A DNA stretch of 64,000 bases. Origin: Mycobacterium vicinigordonae. GTDB lineage: Bacteria; Actinomycetota; Actinomycetes; Mycobacteriales; Mycobacteriaceae. The position numbers were made by a program, and so were the translations under genes. The stretch is from the NCBI RefSeq assembly GCF_013466425.1, contig NZ_CP059165.1, positions 1,364,001-1,428,000 of the forward strand, written 5' to 3'. Within the stretch, counting starts at the first letter, position 1. Each line of letters starts with the position of its first letter. The notes under the pieces were generated by a model that saw nothing but the letters and a program-made list of their open reading frames with translations, did no database searches and had not been told where the DNA came from. Below, piece after piece: positions 35,547-47,594 of the stretch.

Positions 35547-36436
35547 CAGGCCGGTACGGTCCCGGGATCTTCGCCGGCCACGATCGGCACCCGCACGGTG
35601 TTGCCCCACTCGGTCCAGGAGCCGTCGTAATTGCGCACCCCCGGCTTGCCCAACAGGTGGGTGAGTACGAACCAGGTGTGGCTGGACCGTTCGCCAATAC
35701 GGCAGTAGACGATCGCCTTGTCCTCGGGGGTCACGAATCCGTACAGCTCGTCGAGCTCCTCGCGGCTGCGGAAGCGTCCGTTCTCGTCGGCCGCCTTACC
35801 CCACGGGATTGAGCGGGCGGTGGGGATGTGGCCGGCGCGCAGCGCACCCTCTTCGGGATAGTCGGGCATGTGGGTGCGCTTGCCGGTGTATTCGTCGGGG
35901 GAGCGCACGTCGATTAGCGGCTGGCCACCCAGGGCCGCGAGCACGTCGTCCTTGAAGGCCCGGATCGGCGCGTCGTTGCGTTGTACGACGGGATAGCCGG
36001 CCGAGGTCTTGGTGGGCACTTCCAGGGTGGTGTCGCGGCGCTCGGACAGCCATAAGTCGCGACCGCCGTTGAGCAGCCGCACGTCGGGATGCCCGAACAG
36101 GGTGAACACCCACAACGCGTACGCCGCCCACCAGTTGCTCTTGTCGCCGTAGATCACCACGGTGTCTTCGCGAGCGATGCCCTTGCTGTCCATCAGGGCG
36201 GCGAACTGCTCGCCGTTGATGTAGTCGCGAACCCGCGGGTCGTTGAGGTCGGTGTGCCAGTCGATCTTGACGGCGCCGGGGATATGTCCGACGTCGTAGA
36301 GCAGCACGTCTTCGTCGGATTCGACGATCGCCAGGCCGGGCGAGCCGATATGGGCGGACAGCCAGTCCGGGGTGACGAGGCGTTCGGGGTGGGCGTAGCC
36401 CGACAGGCTGGGGCTGGGATCCGGGGGCAGAGGCAC
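35546..36436 (-). CDS. sseA: Thiosulfate sulfurtransferase SseA (rhodanese)
   Basis: 296 aa, two rhodanese domains. The first, with [14 protein letters not shown], lacks an active Cys. The second carries [12 protein letters not shown] with the catalytic Cys in the CRIGER loop. It transfers sulfane sulfur in the cytoplasm. GTG start. The next gene, SufE-like, overlaps by one nucleotide (TGATG), so they are co-translated. Confidence 0.93.
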   Translation of the reverse strand: MPLPPDPSPSLSGYAHPERLVTPDWLSAHIGSPGLAIVESDEDVLLYDVGHIPGAVKIDWHTDLNDPRVRDYINGEQFAALMDSKGIAREDTVVIYGDKSNWWAAYALWVFTLFGHPDVRLLNGGRDLWLSERRDTTLEVPTKTSAGYPVVQRNDAPIRAFKDDVLAALGGQPLIDVRSPDEYTGKRTHMPDYPEEGALRAGHIPTARSIPWGKAADENGRFRSREELDELYGFVTPEDKAIVYCRIGERSSHTWFVLTHLLGKPGVRNYDGSWTEWGNTVRVPIVAGEDPGTVPA

Positions 36437-36450
36437 GTCTTGAAGCCTAC

Positions 36451-36939
36451 TCAGTGTTTGCGCACTACCCGTTCCGGTTGGCCCGGTTTCCAGATGGTGA
36501 TGTCGAGGTGGTCATCGCGCACTTCCACCGCCGATGCCCCGGTGATCTCGACGCCGACCATGTCGAACTCCTGGCCTCGCAGGTCCAGGCCGATTTCGTC
36601 GAACAGCGCCGCGGCGAAGCGTTCGTGCAGCCCGCCGTACGCAACGAAGCGAGCCAGCCCCCAAAGTTTTGCGTCGCCGTCGGCGACTGCCGTGTCGACC
36701 GTCGCCGTGTGCAGACATAACTTCGGATTGCGTTGCAGGTCAAAGTATTTAGTGGTGTTCGGCATTCCCGTGATCCACAGTTGATCCTCGAAGATCCGGG
36801 GCTCCATCGGGCTGATCCGTGGAAATCCGTCGGATCGGATGGTGGCCAACATGCATAGGTTTCCGGCCGCGGCGTGGCGGCGGGTGAAGACGGCGCCGAT
36901 GCGAGGGGCGTCGGCGGTGAACTGTGCCCAGGACGTCAT
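36451..36939 (-). CDS. FMN-binding split-barrel (PNPOx-like) protein
   Basis: 162 aa, pyridoxamine-5'-phosphate oxidase-like fold: an N-terminal helix, then [17 protein letters not shown] with the flavin/F420-type binding strand, [19 protein letters not shown], and a C-terminal strand region ending VVRKH. Such proteins bind FMN or F420 and reduce varied substrates, or simply bind cofactor. I do not recall this gene between sseA and maf in M. tuberculosis. It has 14 nt to sseA and 10 nt to maf, so it belongs to the same operon. Confidence 0.75.
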   Translation of the reverse strand: MTSWAQFTADAPRIGAVFTRRHAAAGNLCMLATIRSDGFPRISPMEPRIFEDQLWITGMPNTTKYFDLQRNPKLCLHTATVDTAVADGDAKLWGLARFVAYGGLHERFAAALFDEIGLDLRGQEFDMVGVEITGASAVEVRDDHLDITIWKPGQPERVVRKH

Positions 36940-36949
36940 AGGGTCGAGA

Positions 36950-37585
36950 CTAGGAGGCTGCCCACAAGTCGGCGACCGACAGTCCGCAGCGGGCCAGCAG
37001 GGTGCGCAGTAGCGGCAGGCTCAGCCCGATCACCGTCGACGGGTCGCCGTCGACGCCGTCGACGAACCAGCCGCCCAGCCCGTCCAGGGTGAATCCGCCG
37101 GCGACTTGCAGCGGCTCGCCGCTGGCCAGGTAAGCCGTCAGGTCGCCGGCCGCCGGAAATCCGAAATGCACTGTGGTGATTGATGTTTCGGCTTCGGTTT
37201 GCACGACGACGTGGTCGCGCAGCCGGATCAGGCAATGCCCGGTGTGCAGTTGACCGGCTTGCCCGGCCATCGACTGCCACTGCCGGCGGGCGTCGTCGAT
37301 CGACCCGGGCTTGCCGCACAGCCGGCCATCCAGGTAGAGCATCGAGTCACAGCCGACGACAACGCAATCCGCGGTCAGGTCGGGTTCATTCAAGACGGCG
37401 CTCACCTGCTTAGCCTTGGCGACGGCCAGGGCGCGCACCACCTGGTCGGGCGCAACGCGGGGACCGAGCCCGGCGACCAGGGCGTCCTCGTCGACTCCGG
37501 AGACCACCACTAGCGGTTCGACGCCGGCCTGGCGCAGGACTTTGAGCCGGCCGGAGGAGGCCGACCCGAGCACCAGCCGGGTCAT
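36950..37585 (-). CDS. maf: Maf-like nucleotide pyrophosphatase
   Basis: 211 aa from ATG 37585. Maf signature [19 protein letters not shown], then [15 protein letters not shown] and [16 protein letters not shown]. Hydrolyses nucleoside triphosphates, likely non-canonical ones, in house cleaning. The ATG overlaps the accE5 stop (ATGA), so it is coupled to the carboxylase subunit genes as in M. tuberculosis. Confidence 0.92.
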   Translation of the reverse strand: MTRLVLGSASSGRLKVLRQAGVEPLVVVSGVDEDALVAGLGPRVAPDQVVRALAVAKAKQVSAVLNEPDLTADCVVVGCDSMLYLDGRLCGKPGSIDDARRQWQSMAGQAGQLHTGHCLIRLRDHVVVQTEAETSITTVHFGFPAAGDLTAYLASGEPLQVAGGFTLDGLGGWFVDGVDGDPSTVIGLSLPLLRTLLARCGLSVADLWAAS

Positions 37586-37838
37586 CGACGCATGTGCTTC
37601 ATTTCCTGCAATGTGATGCGCTGCCAGCTGAAGACGGGGTAGCGCAACTTGTCCACCGGCAAGCCCCAGCGGGTGGCGACGGGCTCCGGTGGCGGTGTGC
37701 CGCCGCCGATGCAGCCCAGCACGGCGACGAGCGCGGCCAGCTCCTGATCGGTCGGGTGCCCCTTGAGGATCTGGAGGTGCGGCTCGTGCGGATGCGGCGC
37801 CTCGACCGTTGCCGGTGCCTCGTCGCTGATAGGGGCGC

Positions 37839-37842
<4 letters not shown>
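37582..37842 (-). CDS. accE5: Acyl-CoA carboxylase epsilon subunit AccE5
   Basis: 86 aa, shorter than the annotated M. tuberculosis protein but with the family core: [22 protein letters not shown], then [23 protein letters not shown]. It stabilises and stimulates the AccA3-AccD5 complex. Overlaps accD5 by ATGA on one side and maf by ATGA on the other. Confidence 0.92.
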
Positions 37843-39488
<1,646 letters not shown>

Positions 39489-39552
39489 GGGAGACGATGT
39501 TATCGGCAGCCCCCTGCCCCGTCCTTAGGCAGCCCTTAAGTAGTCTCCGGTG

Positions 39553-41136
39553 ATGGGCGACGACGGCGCGCTGGACTTCTCGCAGGAGTATGACGTTCTG
39601 GTTGCCGGTTCCGGCGGCGGCGGCGTCACCGGCGCTTACACCGCCGCTCGCGAGGGCCTGGACGTGTTGCTCGTCGAGGCGACCGACAAGTTCGGCGGCA
39701 CCACCGCCTACTCCGGCGGAGGCGGGGTGTGGTTCCCGTGCAACCCGGTGCTGCAGCGGGCCGGCAGCTGGGACGGTGTCGAGGACACCATCGACGACGC
39801 GCTGACCTACTACCACGCAGTGGTCGGCGACCGGACCCCGCGCGAACTGCAGGAGACTTACGTGCGCGGCGGTGCACCGCTGATCGAGTACCTTGAGCAG
39901 GATCCGCACCTGAAGTTTGTGCCGCTGCCCTGGCCCGACTACTACGGCAAGGCGCCCAAGGCGCGGCTCGACGGCCGGCGCCACATCGCTGCCAAGCCCC
40001 TGAAGGTGGCCGCGGCCCCCGAGCTACGCGACGCCATCCGTGGGCCGCTGGACACCGACCGGCTCGGCGCTCCGACACCTCCCGACTACTACATCGGTGG
40101 CCGCGCGCTGATCGCGAGGTTCCTGACGGCGATCGGGCAGTACCCGAACGCGACGCTGCGCCGCGACACCGCCCTGGTCGACCTCGTCGTCGTAGACGGC
40201 AGGGTGCACGGCGCCGTCGTCGAGCGCAACGGTGAGCGCACGGCAATCCGGACCCGGCTCGGCGTCCTGTTGGCCGCCGGCGGTTTCGAGAACAACGACG
40301 AACTGCGCCGCCGGTACGGGGTGCCCGGCGTCGCCCGCGACACAATGGGCGGGCCGGGCAGTCTCGGCCAGGCACTACAGGCGGGTATCGCTGCCGGCGC
40401 TGACACCGACCTGTTGGACCAGGCGTGGTGGTCGCCGGGCATGACGCATCCCGACGGACGCTCGGCGTTCGCGCTGTGGTTTACCGGCGGCATCTTCGTC
40501 AACCAGGACGGCAACCGTTTCGTCAACGAATCCCGGGCCTACGACCGCGCGGGCCGCGAAATCATCGCCCGGCTGCGGGACGGGTCGGTCACGTTGCCGT
40601 ACTGGATGATCTACGACGACCGCGAAGGCGAAGTGCCGCCGGTCAAGGCCGCCAACGTGCCCATCGTCGAAACGCAGAAATATGTCGACGCCGGACTGTG
40701 GCACACGGCCGACACGCTCGAGGAACTCGCCACCCTAATCGGGGTACCCGCGGCCGCGCTGACGGCGACGGTCGCGCGGTTCAACGAGTTCGCCGCCGCT
40801 GGCCGGGACGACGATTTCGGCCGCGGAGACGAGGCGTTCGACCGCGCGTTCTCCGGCGGCGCCTCGCCGCTGGTTCCGATCGACAAGCCGCCCTATCACG
40901 CTGCCGCATTTGGCATCTCGGATCTGGGCACCAAGGGCGGGTTGCGCACCGACGCCGCCGCCCGGGTGCTCGACGCGTCCGGGCGGCCGATCCCCGGCCT
41001 CTACGCCGCCGGCAACACCATGGCCGCGCCGAGCGGGCTGGCCTATCCCGGTGGGGGCAACCCGATCGGCACCAGCATGCTGTTCAGCCACCTGGCGGTA
41101 CGGGACATGCTCGGCCGGGCGGCCGGCGCCTCCTAA
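39553..41136 (+). CDS. FAD-dependent dehydrogenase, 3-ketosteroid-delta1-dehydrogenase-like
   Basis: 527 aa from ATG 39553 (GTG one codon earlier). The N-terminal FAD motif is DVLVAGSGGGGVTGAYTAA, with the GGTTAYSGGGGVWFP block. IGGRALIARFL and LLAAGGFENNDELR lie in the middle, and GLYAAGNTMAAPSGLAYPGGGNPIGTS at the end (given as family blocks) is typical of the fumarate-reductase/KstD flavoprotein family. A steroid or other ketone substrate is inferred only from family. No steroid genes surround it. Confidence 0.8.
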   Translation: MGDDGALDFSQEYDVLVAGSGGGGVTGAYTAAREGLDVLLVEATDKFGGTTAYSGGGGVWFPCNPVLQRAGSWDGVEDTIDDALTYYHAVVGDRTPRELQETYVRGGAPLIEYLEQDPHLKFVPLPWPDYYGKAPKARLDGRRHIAAKPLKVAAAPELRDAIRGPLDTDRLGAPTPPDYYIGGRALIARFLTAIGQYPNATLRRDTALVDLVVVDGRVHGAVVERNGERTAIRTRLGVLLAAGGFENNDELRRRYGVPGVARDTMGGPGSLGQALQAGIAAGADTDLLDQAWWSPGMTHPDGRSAFALWFTGGIFVNQDGNRFVNESRAYDRAGREIIARLRDGSVTLPYWMIYDDREGEVPPVKAANVPIVETQKYVDAGLWHTADTLEELATLIGVPAAALTATVARFNEFAAAGRDDDFGRGDEAFDRAFSGGASPLVPIDKPPYHAAAFGISDLGTKGGLRTDAAARVLDASGRPIPGLYAAGNTMAAPSGLAYPGGGNPIGTSMLFSHLAVRDMLGRAAGAS

Positions 41137-41145
41137 GCTAGCCCG

Positions 41146-41979
41146 ATGACCGACCGCGACCAATCAACGCCCCTCGACGAGGCCGCGCTGCGCGTCGAGG
41201 TGCTCGGCGAGCCTTCCTACTGGCGCCGACTCGACGTCGTCGCCCAGACCGGATCCACCAACGCCGACCTGTTGGCCCGCGCCTCGTCGGGGGAGGACAT
41301 CGACGGCGCGGTGTTGATCGCCGAGCACCAGACGGCCGGTCGCGGGCGTCACGGCCGCACCTGGCTGGCGTCGCCGGGCGCGCAGCTCACCCTGTCGGTC
41401 GGGGTGCGGGTGGACGACGTGCCGACCGCCGGCTGGGGCTGGCTGTCGCTGGCCACCGGCCTGGCGGTGGTCGACGCGGTAGCCGGCGAGACCCCGGTAG
41501 AACCGTGCCTCAAATGGCCTAACGACGTGCTCGCCGGAGCCTCCAACTCGATGCGCAAGCTGGCCGGGATCCTGTCCGAGGTGTCCCAGCCGTTCGCGGT
41601 GGTCGGCATCGGGCTCAACGTCGCCGAGGCGCCCCGTGACGTCGACGGGCCCGGGGCCACCTCGCTGCGCGACGAGGGAGTCCAGACACCCGACCGGGAC
41701 CTGTTGGTGCGTCGGCTGCTGCGCGAACTCGGCGAGCGCATCAAAGCGTGGCGCGGCGCCGACGACGGCTGGGCCGCGTTGGCCAACGACTACCGGGCCC
41801 GCAGCCTGACCCTGGGCTCGCGGGTGCGCGCCGAACTGCCGGGCGGAAGCGACGTCGTCGGCATCGCGCGCGACGTCGACGAGCAGGGCCGGCTGTGCCT
41901 GGAGACCTGGGACAACGACGCCGACAAGTCGGGCCAGACCGTGGTGGTGGCCGCCGGCGACGTGGTGCATTTGCGGTAG
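41146..41979 (+). CDS. birA: Biotin-protein ligase BirA
   Basis: 277 aa, no N-terminal DNA-binding domain, so a ligase only. Active-site features: QTGSTNADLLARA, the biotinyl-AMP loop GRGRHGRTW, CLKWPNDVLA with the catalytic Lys, and the C-terminal SH3-like domain. It attaches biotin to AccA3 encoded 6 kb away. ATG 9 nt after the preceding stop. Confidence 0.93.
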   Translation: MTDRDQSTPLDEAALRVEVLGEPSYWRRLDVVAQTGSTNADLLARASSGEDIDGAVLIAEHQTAGRGRHGRTWLASPGAQLTLSVGVRVDDVPTAGWGWLSLATGLAVVDAVAGETPVEPCLKWPNDVLAGASNSMRKLAGILSEVSQPFAVVGIGLNVAEAPRDVDGPGATSLRDEGVQTPDRDLLVRRLLRELGERIKAWRGADDGWAALANDYRARSLTLGSRVRAELPGGSDVVGIARDVDEQGRLCLETWDNDADKSGQTVVVAAGDVVHLR

Positions 41980-42005
41980 CCAGGCCGGGCGATAGGGTCG
42001 CGGAT

Positions 42006-42524
42006 ATGAGCTATCCGGACAACGCCCTGGCCGCTGGCGAGAAGGTCGTGTTGCATCGGCATCCGCATTGGAAGCGGCTGATCCTGCCGGTCCTTGCGCT
42101 GATCCTGTTGACGGGGCTGGCCGCGCTGGGCAGCGGGGTGATCGACGGCAGCCAATGGCAGCCGCTCACCAAGAAAATTTTGTTCGGCGTTATCTGGGGC
42201 ATCTGGCTGGTCATCGTCGCCTGGCTGACGGTGTGGCCGTTCCTGACCTGGCTGACCACCCACTTCGTGGTGACGAACCGGCGGATTATGTATCGGCACG
42301 GCGTGCTGACCCGCAGTGGCATCGACATCCCGGTGGCGCGGATCAACAGCGTGGAATTCCGGGATCGGATTTTCGAGCGGATCTTCCGGACCGGAACGCT
42401 GATCATCGAGTCGGCGTCGCAGGACCCGCTGGAATTTCACGACATCCCGCGGTTACGCGAGGTGCACGCGCTGCTGTATCACGAAGTTTTCGACACGCTG
42501 GGCTCCGAAGAGTCGCCCAGCTGA
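42006..42524 (+). CDS. Membrane protein with bacterial PH domain (Rv3278c-like)
   Basis: 172 aa, same length as Rv3278c. Two TM helices (about residues 25-48 and 58-85), then a bacterial PH-like domain (VTNRRIMYRHGVLTRSGIDIPVARINSVEF, typical of the YdbS/bPH_2 group). Function unknown, membrane-associated. ATG 26 nt after birA; its last 46 nt overlap the 3' end of the convergent GtrA gene. Confidence 0.88.
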   Translation: MSYPDNALAAGEKVVLHRHPHWKRLILPVLALILLTGLAALGSGVIDGSQWQPLTKKILFGVIWGIWLVIVAWLTVWPFLTWLTTHFVVTNRRIMYRHGVLTRSGIDIPVARINSVEFRDRIFERIFRTGTLIIESASQDPLEFHDIPRLREVHALLYHEVFDTLGSEESPS

Positions 42525-43138
42525 GCCTGCGCCTTGCGCTTGTTGCGCCATGCGCGCAGCAGCGTGACGTTGCCGCCTTCGATCTGGTCCTCGAAGACCT
42601 CGGCGATGCCGCCGGCGGTAAGCGCCGATTCCAGCGCCCGGTCCGGGTCGCGCGCGAACGCGTCCGGGAACACCCAGCGCCGGAAGGCCCAGAACCGGAA
42701 CGCCATTTGCAGCAGGTTGCCGATGATGTACGCCGATAGGAAGTCCGCGAGATTCTCCACCGTCAGCGACACGTTGGGCACCCGCAGCTGCAGCACGTAG
42801 CTGGAGAACCACAGCGGGGCCATACTCAACAGCACCCCGACGCCGCTGAATGCGAAGAACAGCAGCGCCTCGTGGTGGCGCTCGCGGCCCCCGCGGTTCC
42901 GGAAGCTCCACTCCCGGTTCAAGATGTAGGACGCGATGACCGCGACGATCCCGGCGATCACCTTGGCGGTGACCGGCTTGGATTCGAGAATGGTGAGCTT
43001 GAGCGTGTAGAAAATTGCCGAGTCGATGATGAAAGTGGTGCCGCCGACGATGGCGAATTTGATCAGTTCATGGTGGCGCATCGCAAAGGGCTGAATTACC
43101 CCCGGGAGGCGCGCAATCGTGGCATCGGCAAAGGACAC
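42479..43138 (-). CDS. GtrA-family membrane protein (Rv3277-like)
   Basis: 219 aa from GTG 43138 (VSFADATIARLPG). Four TM helices with the GtrA pattern: LIKFAIVGGTTFIIDSAIFY, AGIVAVIASYILNREWSF, ALLFFAFSGVGVLLSM and YIIGNLLQMAFRFWAFRRWVF. It may move polyprenyl-linked sugars across the membrane for cell-wall glycan decoration; the actual sugar is unknown. Start choice is supported by TAGACT plus 8 nt before the GTG (leaderless layout); an ATG at 43186 is an alternative. Divergent from purK. Confidence 0.85.
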   Translation of the reverse strand: MSFADATIARLPGVIQPFAMRHHELIKFAIVGGTTFIIDSAIFYTLKLTILESKPVTAKVIAGIVAVIASYILNREWSFRNRGGRERHHEALLFFAFSGVGVLLSMAPLWFSSYVLQLRVPNVSLTVENLADFLSAYIIGNLLQMAFRFWAFRRWVFPDAFARDPDRALESALTAGGIAEVFEDQIEGGNVTLLRAWRNKRKAQAQLGDSSEPSVSKTS

Positions 43139-43237
43139 AGCACGCCAGTCTACGGACGATCTCGAAACCGACGCAAAATGATACATAACGATTTGGTAGA
43201 ACGGCCGGTAAACACGCCGGTCAGGCACCGTGACACC

Positions 43238-44452
43238 ATGATGGCCGTGCCGAGTCCCCGTACCCCGCTGGTGGCGATGGTGGGCGGTGGTCAGCTTGCC
43301 CGCATGACGCATCAGGCCGCTATCGCCCTCGGTCAAACCCTGCGTGTTCTGGCTAACACCGGTGACGAGCCGGCGGCCCAGGTGAGCCCCGACGTGGTGA
43401 TCGGTTCTCACACCGATCTCGAGGACCTGCGCCGGGTGGCGGCCGGGGCCGCCGCGCTGACCTTCGACCACGAGCACGTGCCCACCGAGCTGCTGAACAA
43501 GCTGGTCGCCGAGGGCGTCAATGTTGCCCCGCCCCCCCAAGCCCTGATGCACGCCCAGGACAAGCTGCTGATGCGGCAGAAGCTGATGGCGCTGGACGCA
43601 CCGGTGCCCCGCTGGCTGGGTATCGAGACTGTCGAGGGACTCGGCGAGCTTGAGGCGTTCGCGCGGCAAACCGGTGGTGCGCTGGTGGTCAAGGCCGCCC
43701 GCGGGGGCTACGACGGCCGCGGCGTGACAATGGCGCGTGACCTCGCCCACGCTGGGCAGGTCGCTGCCCAGTACCTCGCCGACGGGGTGCCCGTGCTCGT
43801 CGAGGAACGGGTAGGGCTGCGCCGGGAGTTGTCGGCGCTGGTGGCCCGCTCGCCGTTCGGCCAGGGCGCGGCCTGGCCGGTGGTGGAGACCGTGCAACGG
43901 GACGGGATCTGCGTGCAGGTGATCGCGCCGGCACCGGACCTGACGCAGGACGCGGCCGCCGACGCTGCACAGCTGGCGCTGCGGCTCGCTGGTGAGCTGG
44001 GTGTGGTCGGGGTGCTCGCCGTCGAGTTGTTCGAGACCACCGATGGCACGTTGCTGGTCAACGAACTCGCCATGCGCCCGCACAATTCCGGGCACTGGAC
44101 CATGGACGGATCCCGGACCAGCCAGTTCGAGCAGCACCTGCGTGCGGTGCTGGACTATCCCCTGGGCGACACCGACGCGATCGTGCCGGTGACGGTGATG
44201 GCCAACGTGTTGGGCGCGGCGCAGCCGCCGTCGATGAGCGTGGACGAACGGCTGCACCACCTGTTCGCCCGGATGCCCGATGCGAAGGTCCATCTCTACG
44301 GCAAGGCCGAGTGGCCCGGTCGCAAGGTCGGGCATGTGAACTTCCTCGGCACCGGCGGTACCGGCCTGGCCGAGCTGCGCAATCGTGCCGAGTTGGCGGC
44401 ACACTGGTTGTCCCACGCGCAATGGACGGATGGATGGGATCCACATGGTTAA
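43238..44452 (+). CDS. purK: N5-carboxyaminoimidazole ribonucleotide synthase
   Basis: 404 aa (ATG 43238, or the adjacent ATG 43241). ATP-grasp enzyme converting AIR, bicarbonate and ATP to N5-CAIR in purine synthesis. Motifs are [12 protein letters not shown]-grasp [18 protein letters not shown], and the metal-binding [26 protein letters not shown] family block. Its stop overlaps the purE start, giving a purK-purE operon. Confidence 0.95.
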   Translation: MMAVPSPRTPLVAMVGGGQLARMTHQAAIALGQTLRVLANTGDEPAAQVSPDVVIGSHTDLEDLRRVAAGAAALTFDHEHVPTELLNKLVAEGVNVAPPPQALMHAQDKLLMRQKLMALDAPVPRWLGIETVEGLGELEAFARQTGGALVVKAARGGYDGRGVTMARDLAHAGQVAAQYLADGVPVLVEERVGLRRELSALVARSPFGQGAAWPVVETVQRDGICVQVIAPAPDLTQDAAADAAQLALRLAGELGVVGVLAVELFETTDGTLLVNELAMRPHNSGHWTMDGSRTSQFEQHLRAVLDYPLGDTDAIVPVTVMANVLGAAQPPSMSVDERLHHLFARMPDAKVHLYGKAEWPGRKVGHVNFLGTGGTGLAELRNRAELAAHWLSHAQWTDGWDPHG

Positions 44453-44966
44453 CGCTGATAGCCCACGCGTTGGCGTGATCATGGGCAGCGACAGCGACTG
44501 GTCGGTGATGGCTGATGCGGCCGCCGCGCTGGCCGAGTTCGATATCCCGCACGAGGTCCGGGTTGTCTCGGCGCACCGCACCCCCGGGGTGATGTTCGAC
44601 TATGCCCGCGACGCCGCGGGGCGCGGCCTTGAGGTGATCATCGCTGGCGCGGGGGGAGCGGCTCACCTGCCCGGCATGGTCGCCTCGGCCACACCGCTGC
44701 CGGTGATTGGGGTGCCGGTGCCGCTGGCGCGCCTGGACGGCCTGGATTCGCTGCTGTCGATCGTGCAGATGCCGGCCGGTGTTCCGGTGGCCACGGTGTC
44801 GATCGGCGGCGCGCGCAACGCGGGACTGCTGGCCGTGCGCATGCTGGGATCGTCGGACCCACAGCTGCGAGCGCGCATTGTCGCGTTTCAGGATGAGCTG
44901 GCGCGCAGCGTGCAAGCCAAGGATGCGGCGTTGCAGCAGCGAGCGAGTAAGTTAGGCGCCGACTAG
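44445..44966 (+). CDS. purE: N5-CAIR mutase
   Basis: 173 aa, ATG inside the last codons of purK (8-nt overlap). Class I Pur[11 protein letters not shown] at the N-terminus, [14 protein letters not shown] with the catalytic His, and [14 protein letters not shown]. Converts N5-CAIR to CAIR. It is followed after 15 nt by fadE25. Confidence 0.95.
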   Translation: MVNADSPRVGVIMGSDSDWSVMADAAAALAEFDIPHEVRVVSAHRTPGVMFDYARDAAGRGLEVIIAGAGGAAHLPGMVASATPLPVIGVPVPLARLDGLDSLLSIVQMPAGVPVATVSIGGARNAGLLAVRMLGSSDPQLRARIVAFQDELARSVQAKDAALQQRASKLGAD

Positions 44967-44981
44967 CAAGGAGGCCGAGAG

Positions 44982-46151
44982 ATGGCTGGATGGGCCGGAA
45001 ACCCGTCATTCGATTTGTTCCAACTTCCCGAGGAACACCAGGAATTGCGCGCCGCGATCCGGGCGCTGGCGGAGAAGGAGATCGCCCCGCACGCCGCCGA
45101 CGTCGACGAGAATTCGCGGTTCCCGCAGGAGGCGCTGGACGCGCTGAACGCCTCGGGTTTCAACGCCGTCCACGTGCCCGAGGACTACGGCGGCCAGGGT
45201 GCCGACTCGGTGGCGGCATGCATCGTCATCGAGGAGGTCGCCCGGGTCGACGCGTCCGCCTCGCTGATTCCCGCGGTCAACAAGCTGGGCACCATGGGCC
45301 TGATCCTGCGCGGCTCCGACGAACTCAAGAAGCAGGTGTTGCCGTCGATCGCCGACGGCACCGCCATGGCCTCCTACGCGCTGAGCGAGCGCGAAGCCGG
45401 CAGCGATGCCGGATCGATGCGGACCCGGGCCAAGGCCGACGGCGACGACTGGATCCTCAACGGCACCAAGTGTTGGATCACCAACGGCGGCAAGTCGAGT
45501 TGGTACACGGTGATGGCGGTGACCGACCCCGACAAGGGGGCGAACGGAATCTCGGCGTTCATGGTGCACAAGGACGACGAGGGCTTTGTCGTCGGGCCCA
45601 AGGAGCGCAAGCTGGGCATCAAGGGCTCACCCACCACCGAGTTGTACTTCGAGAACTGTCGGGTGCCCGGCGACCGCATCATCGGAGACCCCGGTACCGG
45701 CTTCAAGACGGCGCTGGCCACCCTCGACCACACCCGTCCGACCATCGGCGCGCAGGCGGTTGGGATTGCGCAGGGCGCCCTGGACGCGGCGATCGCATAC
45801 ACCAAGGACCGCAAGCAGTTCGGTGAGTCGATCAGCAGTTTCCAGGCGGTGCAGTTCATGATCGCCGACATGGCGATGAAGGTGGAGTCCGCCCGGTTGA
45901 TGGTCTACACGGCGGCCGCCCGCGCCGAGCGCGGCGAGGGCAACCTGGGCTTCATCTCCGCCGCGTCGAAGTGTCTGGCCTCTGATGTGGCCATGGAGGT
46001 CACCACCGACGCTGTGCAGCTGTTCGGTGGCGCTGGCTACACCGTCGACTTCCCGGTCGAACGGATGATGCGCGACGCCAAGATCACTCAGATTTACGAA
46101 GGCACCAACCAGATTCAGCGGGTCGTGATGTCGCGGGCGCTGCTGCGCTGA
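44982..46151 (+). CDS. fadE25: Acyl-CoA dehydrogenase FadE25
   Basis: 389 aa, canonical acyl-CoA dehydrogenase: PEDYGGQGADS, YALSEREAGSDAGSMRT (FAD/substrate), KCWITNGG, and IYEGTNQIQRVVM containing the catalytic-base region near the C-terminus. AAGGAGG upstream. FadE25 is highly conserved next to purE in mycobacteria. Substrate is probably a short or branched acyl-CoA. Confidence 0.94.
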   Translation: MAGWAGNPSFDLFQLPEEHQELRAAIRALAEKEIAPHAADVDENSRFPQEALDALNASGFNAVHVPEDYGGQGADSVAACIVIEEVARVDASASLIPAVNKLGTMGLILRGSDELKKQVLPSIADGTAMASYALSEREAGSDAGSMRTRAKADGDDWILNGTKCWITNGGKSSWYTVMAVTDPDKGANGISAFMVHKDDEGFVVGPKERKLGIKGSPTTELYFENCRVPGDRIIGDPGTGFKTALATLDHTRPTIGAQAVGIAQGALDAAIAYTKDRKQFGESISSFQAVQFMIADMAMKVESARLMVYTAAARAERGEGNLGFISAASKCLASDVAMEVTTDAVQLFGGAGYTVDFPVERMMRDAKITQIYEGTNQIQRVVMSRALLR

Positions 46152-46199
46152 GTTTTCCCGTAAACAGTACGTATGTAGTTTCGCGAACCAGGGGAAAAC
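46152..46199. terminator. Inverted repeat after fadE25
   Basis: GTTTTCCC (46152-46159) and GGGAAAAC (46192-46199) enclose a 32-nt loop starting right at the fadE25 stop codon. It may form a weak terminator stem. The following 210 bp to the phosphatase gene hold no supported gene. Confidence 0.35.
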
Positions 46200-46409
46200 G
46201 CCAGCGCAACCACCTACTATCCAGCAGACGAACAAGTCCACGCGATTGAGCAGCCAGTCGGGGTGGCAGGACAAAACGCAGGGCCTGTGTTCGGCGGGCC
46301 GGCCGCATGCCTGCGCGCCTTCGTCCATCCAGACGTATTCCCACTGCCCAGGGGGCGATGAGGTGAAAAGCGTGGCTTCGCGTGCACTTGAACGTGTGGC
46401 GAGGACTTG

Positions 46410-47594
46410 ATGGTGCAAAGTTCGATCGCACCGGTTTCGACATGGCAAGCCTTGTCACTGCTGCTGGTCGAGGACGACCGCGCTGACGCGGTGCTCGTCG
46501 AGGAGCTGATCGCCGACGCAGTCGCCGACATCGAGGTGGTGTGGGCGCAGTCGATGGCGCACGCCGAACGCGAGCTGGCCACCGCGCGGCCCGATTGCGT
46601 GCTGCTGGATCTGAATCTGCCCGACGCCAACGGAATCGACGCTCTGGACCGGATTCTGCGCAGCGACGCCACCGTTCCGATTGTCGTACTGACCGGACTC
46701 AACGACGAGTTCTTCGGGGCGTCCGCGGTCGCGGCCGGTGCGCAGGACTACCTGGTCAAGGGCCGGGTGGAGCCGGAGATGCTGCGCCGGGCGCTGCTGT
46801 ACGCGATCGAGCGCAAGCGTGCCGAGCTGATCGCCGCGGACCTGCACGCCAGCCAGTTGCGGGCGCGAGAGAACGCACTGCTCGAACGCGGCCTGTTGCC
46901 CTCGCCGCTGTTGCTGGACAACCCGGGTGTCGACATCGTCGCCCGGTACCGGCCCAGCCGCGAGAACGCGTTGCTCTGCGGCGACTTCTACGACGTCGTG
47001 CAGACCCCGGACCGGGTCACCCACGTGCTGATCGGCGATGTCGCCGGACACGGCCCGGACGAGGCGGCGCTGGGAGCTGCGCTGCGGATCGCTTGGCGCA
47101 CACTCACTTTCGCCGGTGTGCATGGCGGCGATCAGATGCGGCAGCTGGAGCGGGTGCTGCATGCCGAGCGCGCTGAGAACGGCGTGTTCGCCACCGTGTT
47201 GAGCCTGGCGATACCGCCCGGCGGTGGCCCGATCACCGCCGTCCGGGCCGGCCACCCGGGCATGCTGCTGCACGGGCCGGGATCGGTGGAGTGGATCGAA
47301 CCGCCCTATGGCCCGGCTTTGGGTCTGCGCTGCGCGGGCTGGCCACAGCATCAGGTGGAGCTGCCGCCGGGGCACGGGTTGTTGCTGCTCACAGATGGCC
47401 TGTTCGAGGGTTACGCGGGGATCAGCGGCCGCCGGCTCGGTGAGGCCGGTTTGCTCGACCTGGCGCGGCGGCACGCGGAGTCGCCCGGGCCGGAATTCGT
47501 TGACGCAATCATCGACGGCGCCGAGGAACTGGCCAGGGGCATGGGTGGGCTCAGCGATGACATCGCCGTGGTACGCGTGGAGCGCACCTCGTGA
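46410..47594 (+). CDS. Response-regulator PP2C-type phosphatase (RsbU/SpoIIE-like)
   Basis: 394 aa. The N-terminal receiver domain (residues 15-135; LLLVEDDRADA, phospho-acceptor Asp67, VVLTG, YLVKG) is followed by a PPM/SpoIIE phosphatase domain (about 165-390). That domain has metal-binding GDFYDV, IGDVAGHGPDEAALG, LTDGLFEG and LSDDIAVV. Such proteins dephosphorylate Ser/Thr-phosphorylated STAS proteins after receiver phosphorylation. ATG 46410 has GAGG upstream. Overlaps the kinase gene by GTGA, so the three signalling genes form one operon. Confidence 0.9.
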   Translation: MVQSSIAPVSTWQALSLLLVEDDRADAVLVEELIADAVADIEVVWAQSMAHAERELATARPDCVLLDLNLPDANGIDALDRILRSDATVPIVVLTGLNDEFFGASAVAAGAQDYLVKGRVEPEMLRRALLYAIERKRAELIAADLHASQLRARENALLERGLLPSPLLLDNPGVDIVARYRPSRENALLCGDFYDVVQTPDRVTHVLIGDVAGHGPDEAALGAALRIAWRTLTFAGVHGGDQMRQLERVLHAERAENGVFATVLSLAIPPGGGPITAVRAGHPGMLLHGPGSVEWIEPPYGPALGLRCAGWPQHQVELPPGHGLLLLTDGLFEGYAGISGRRLGEAGLLDLARRHAESPGPEFVDAIIDGAEELARGMGGLSDDIAVVRVERTS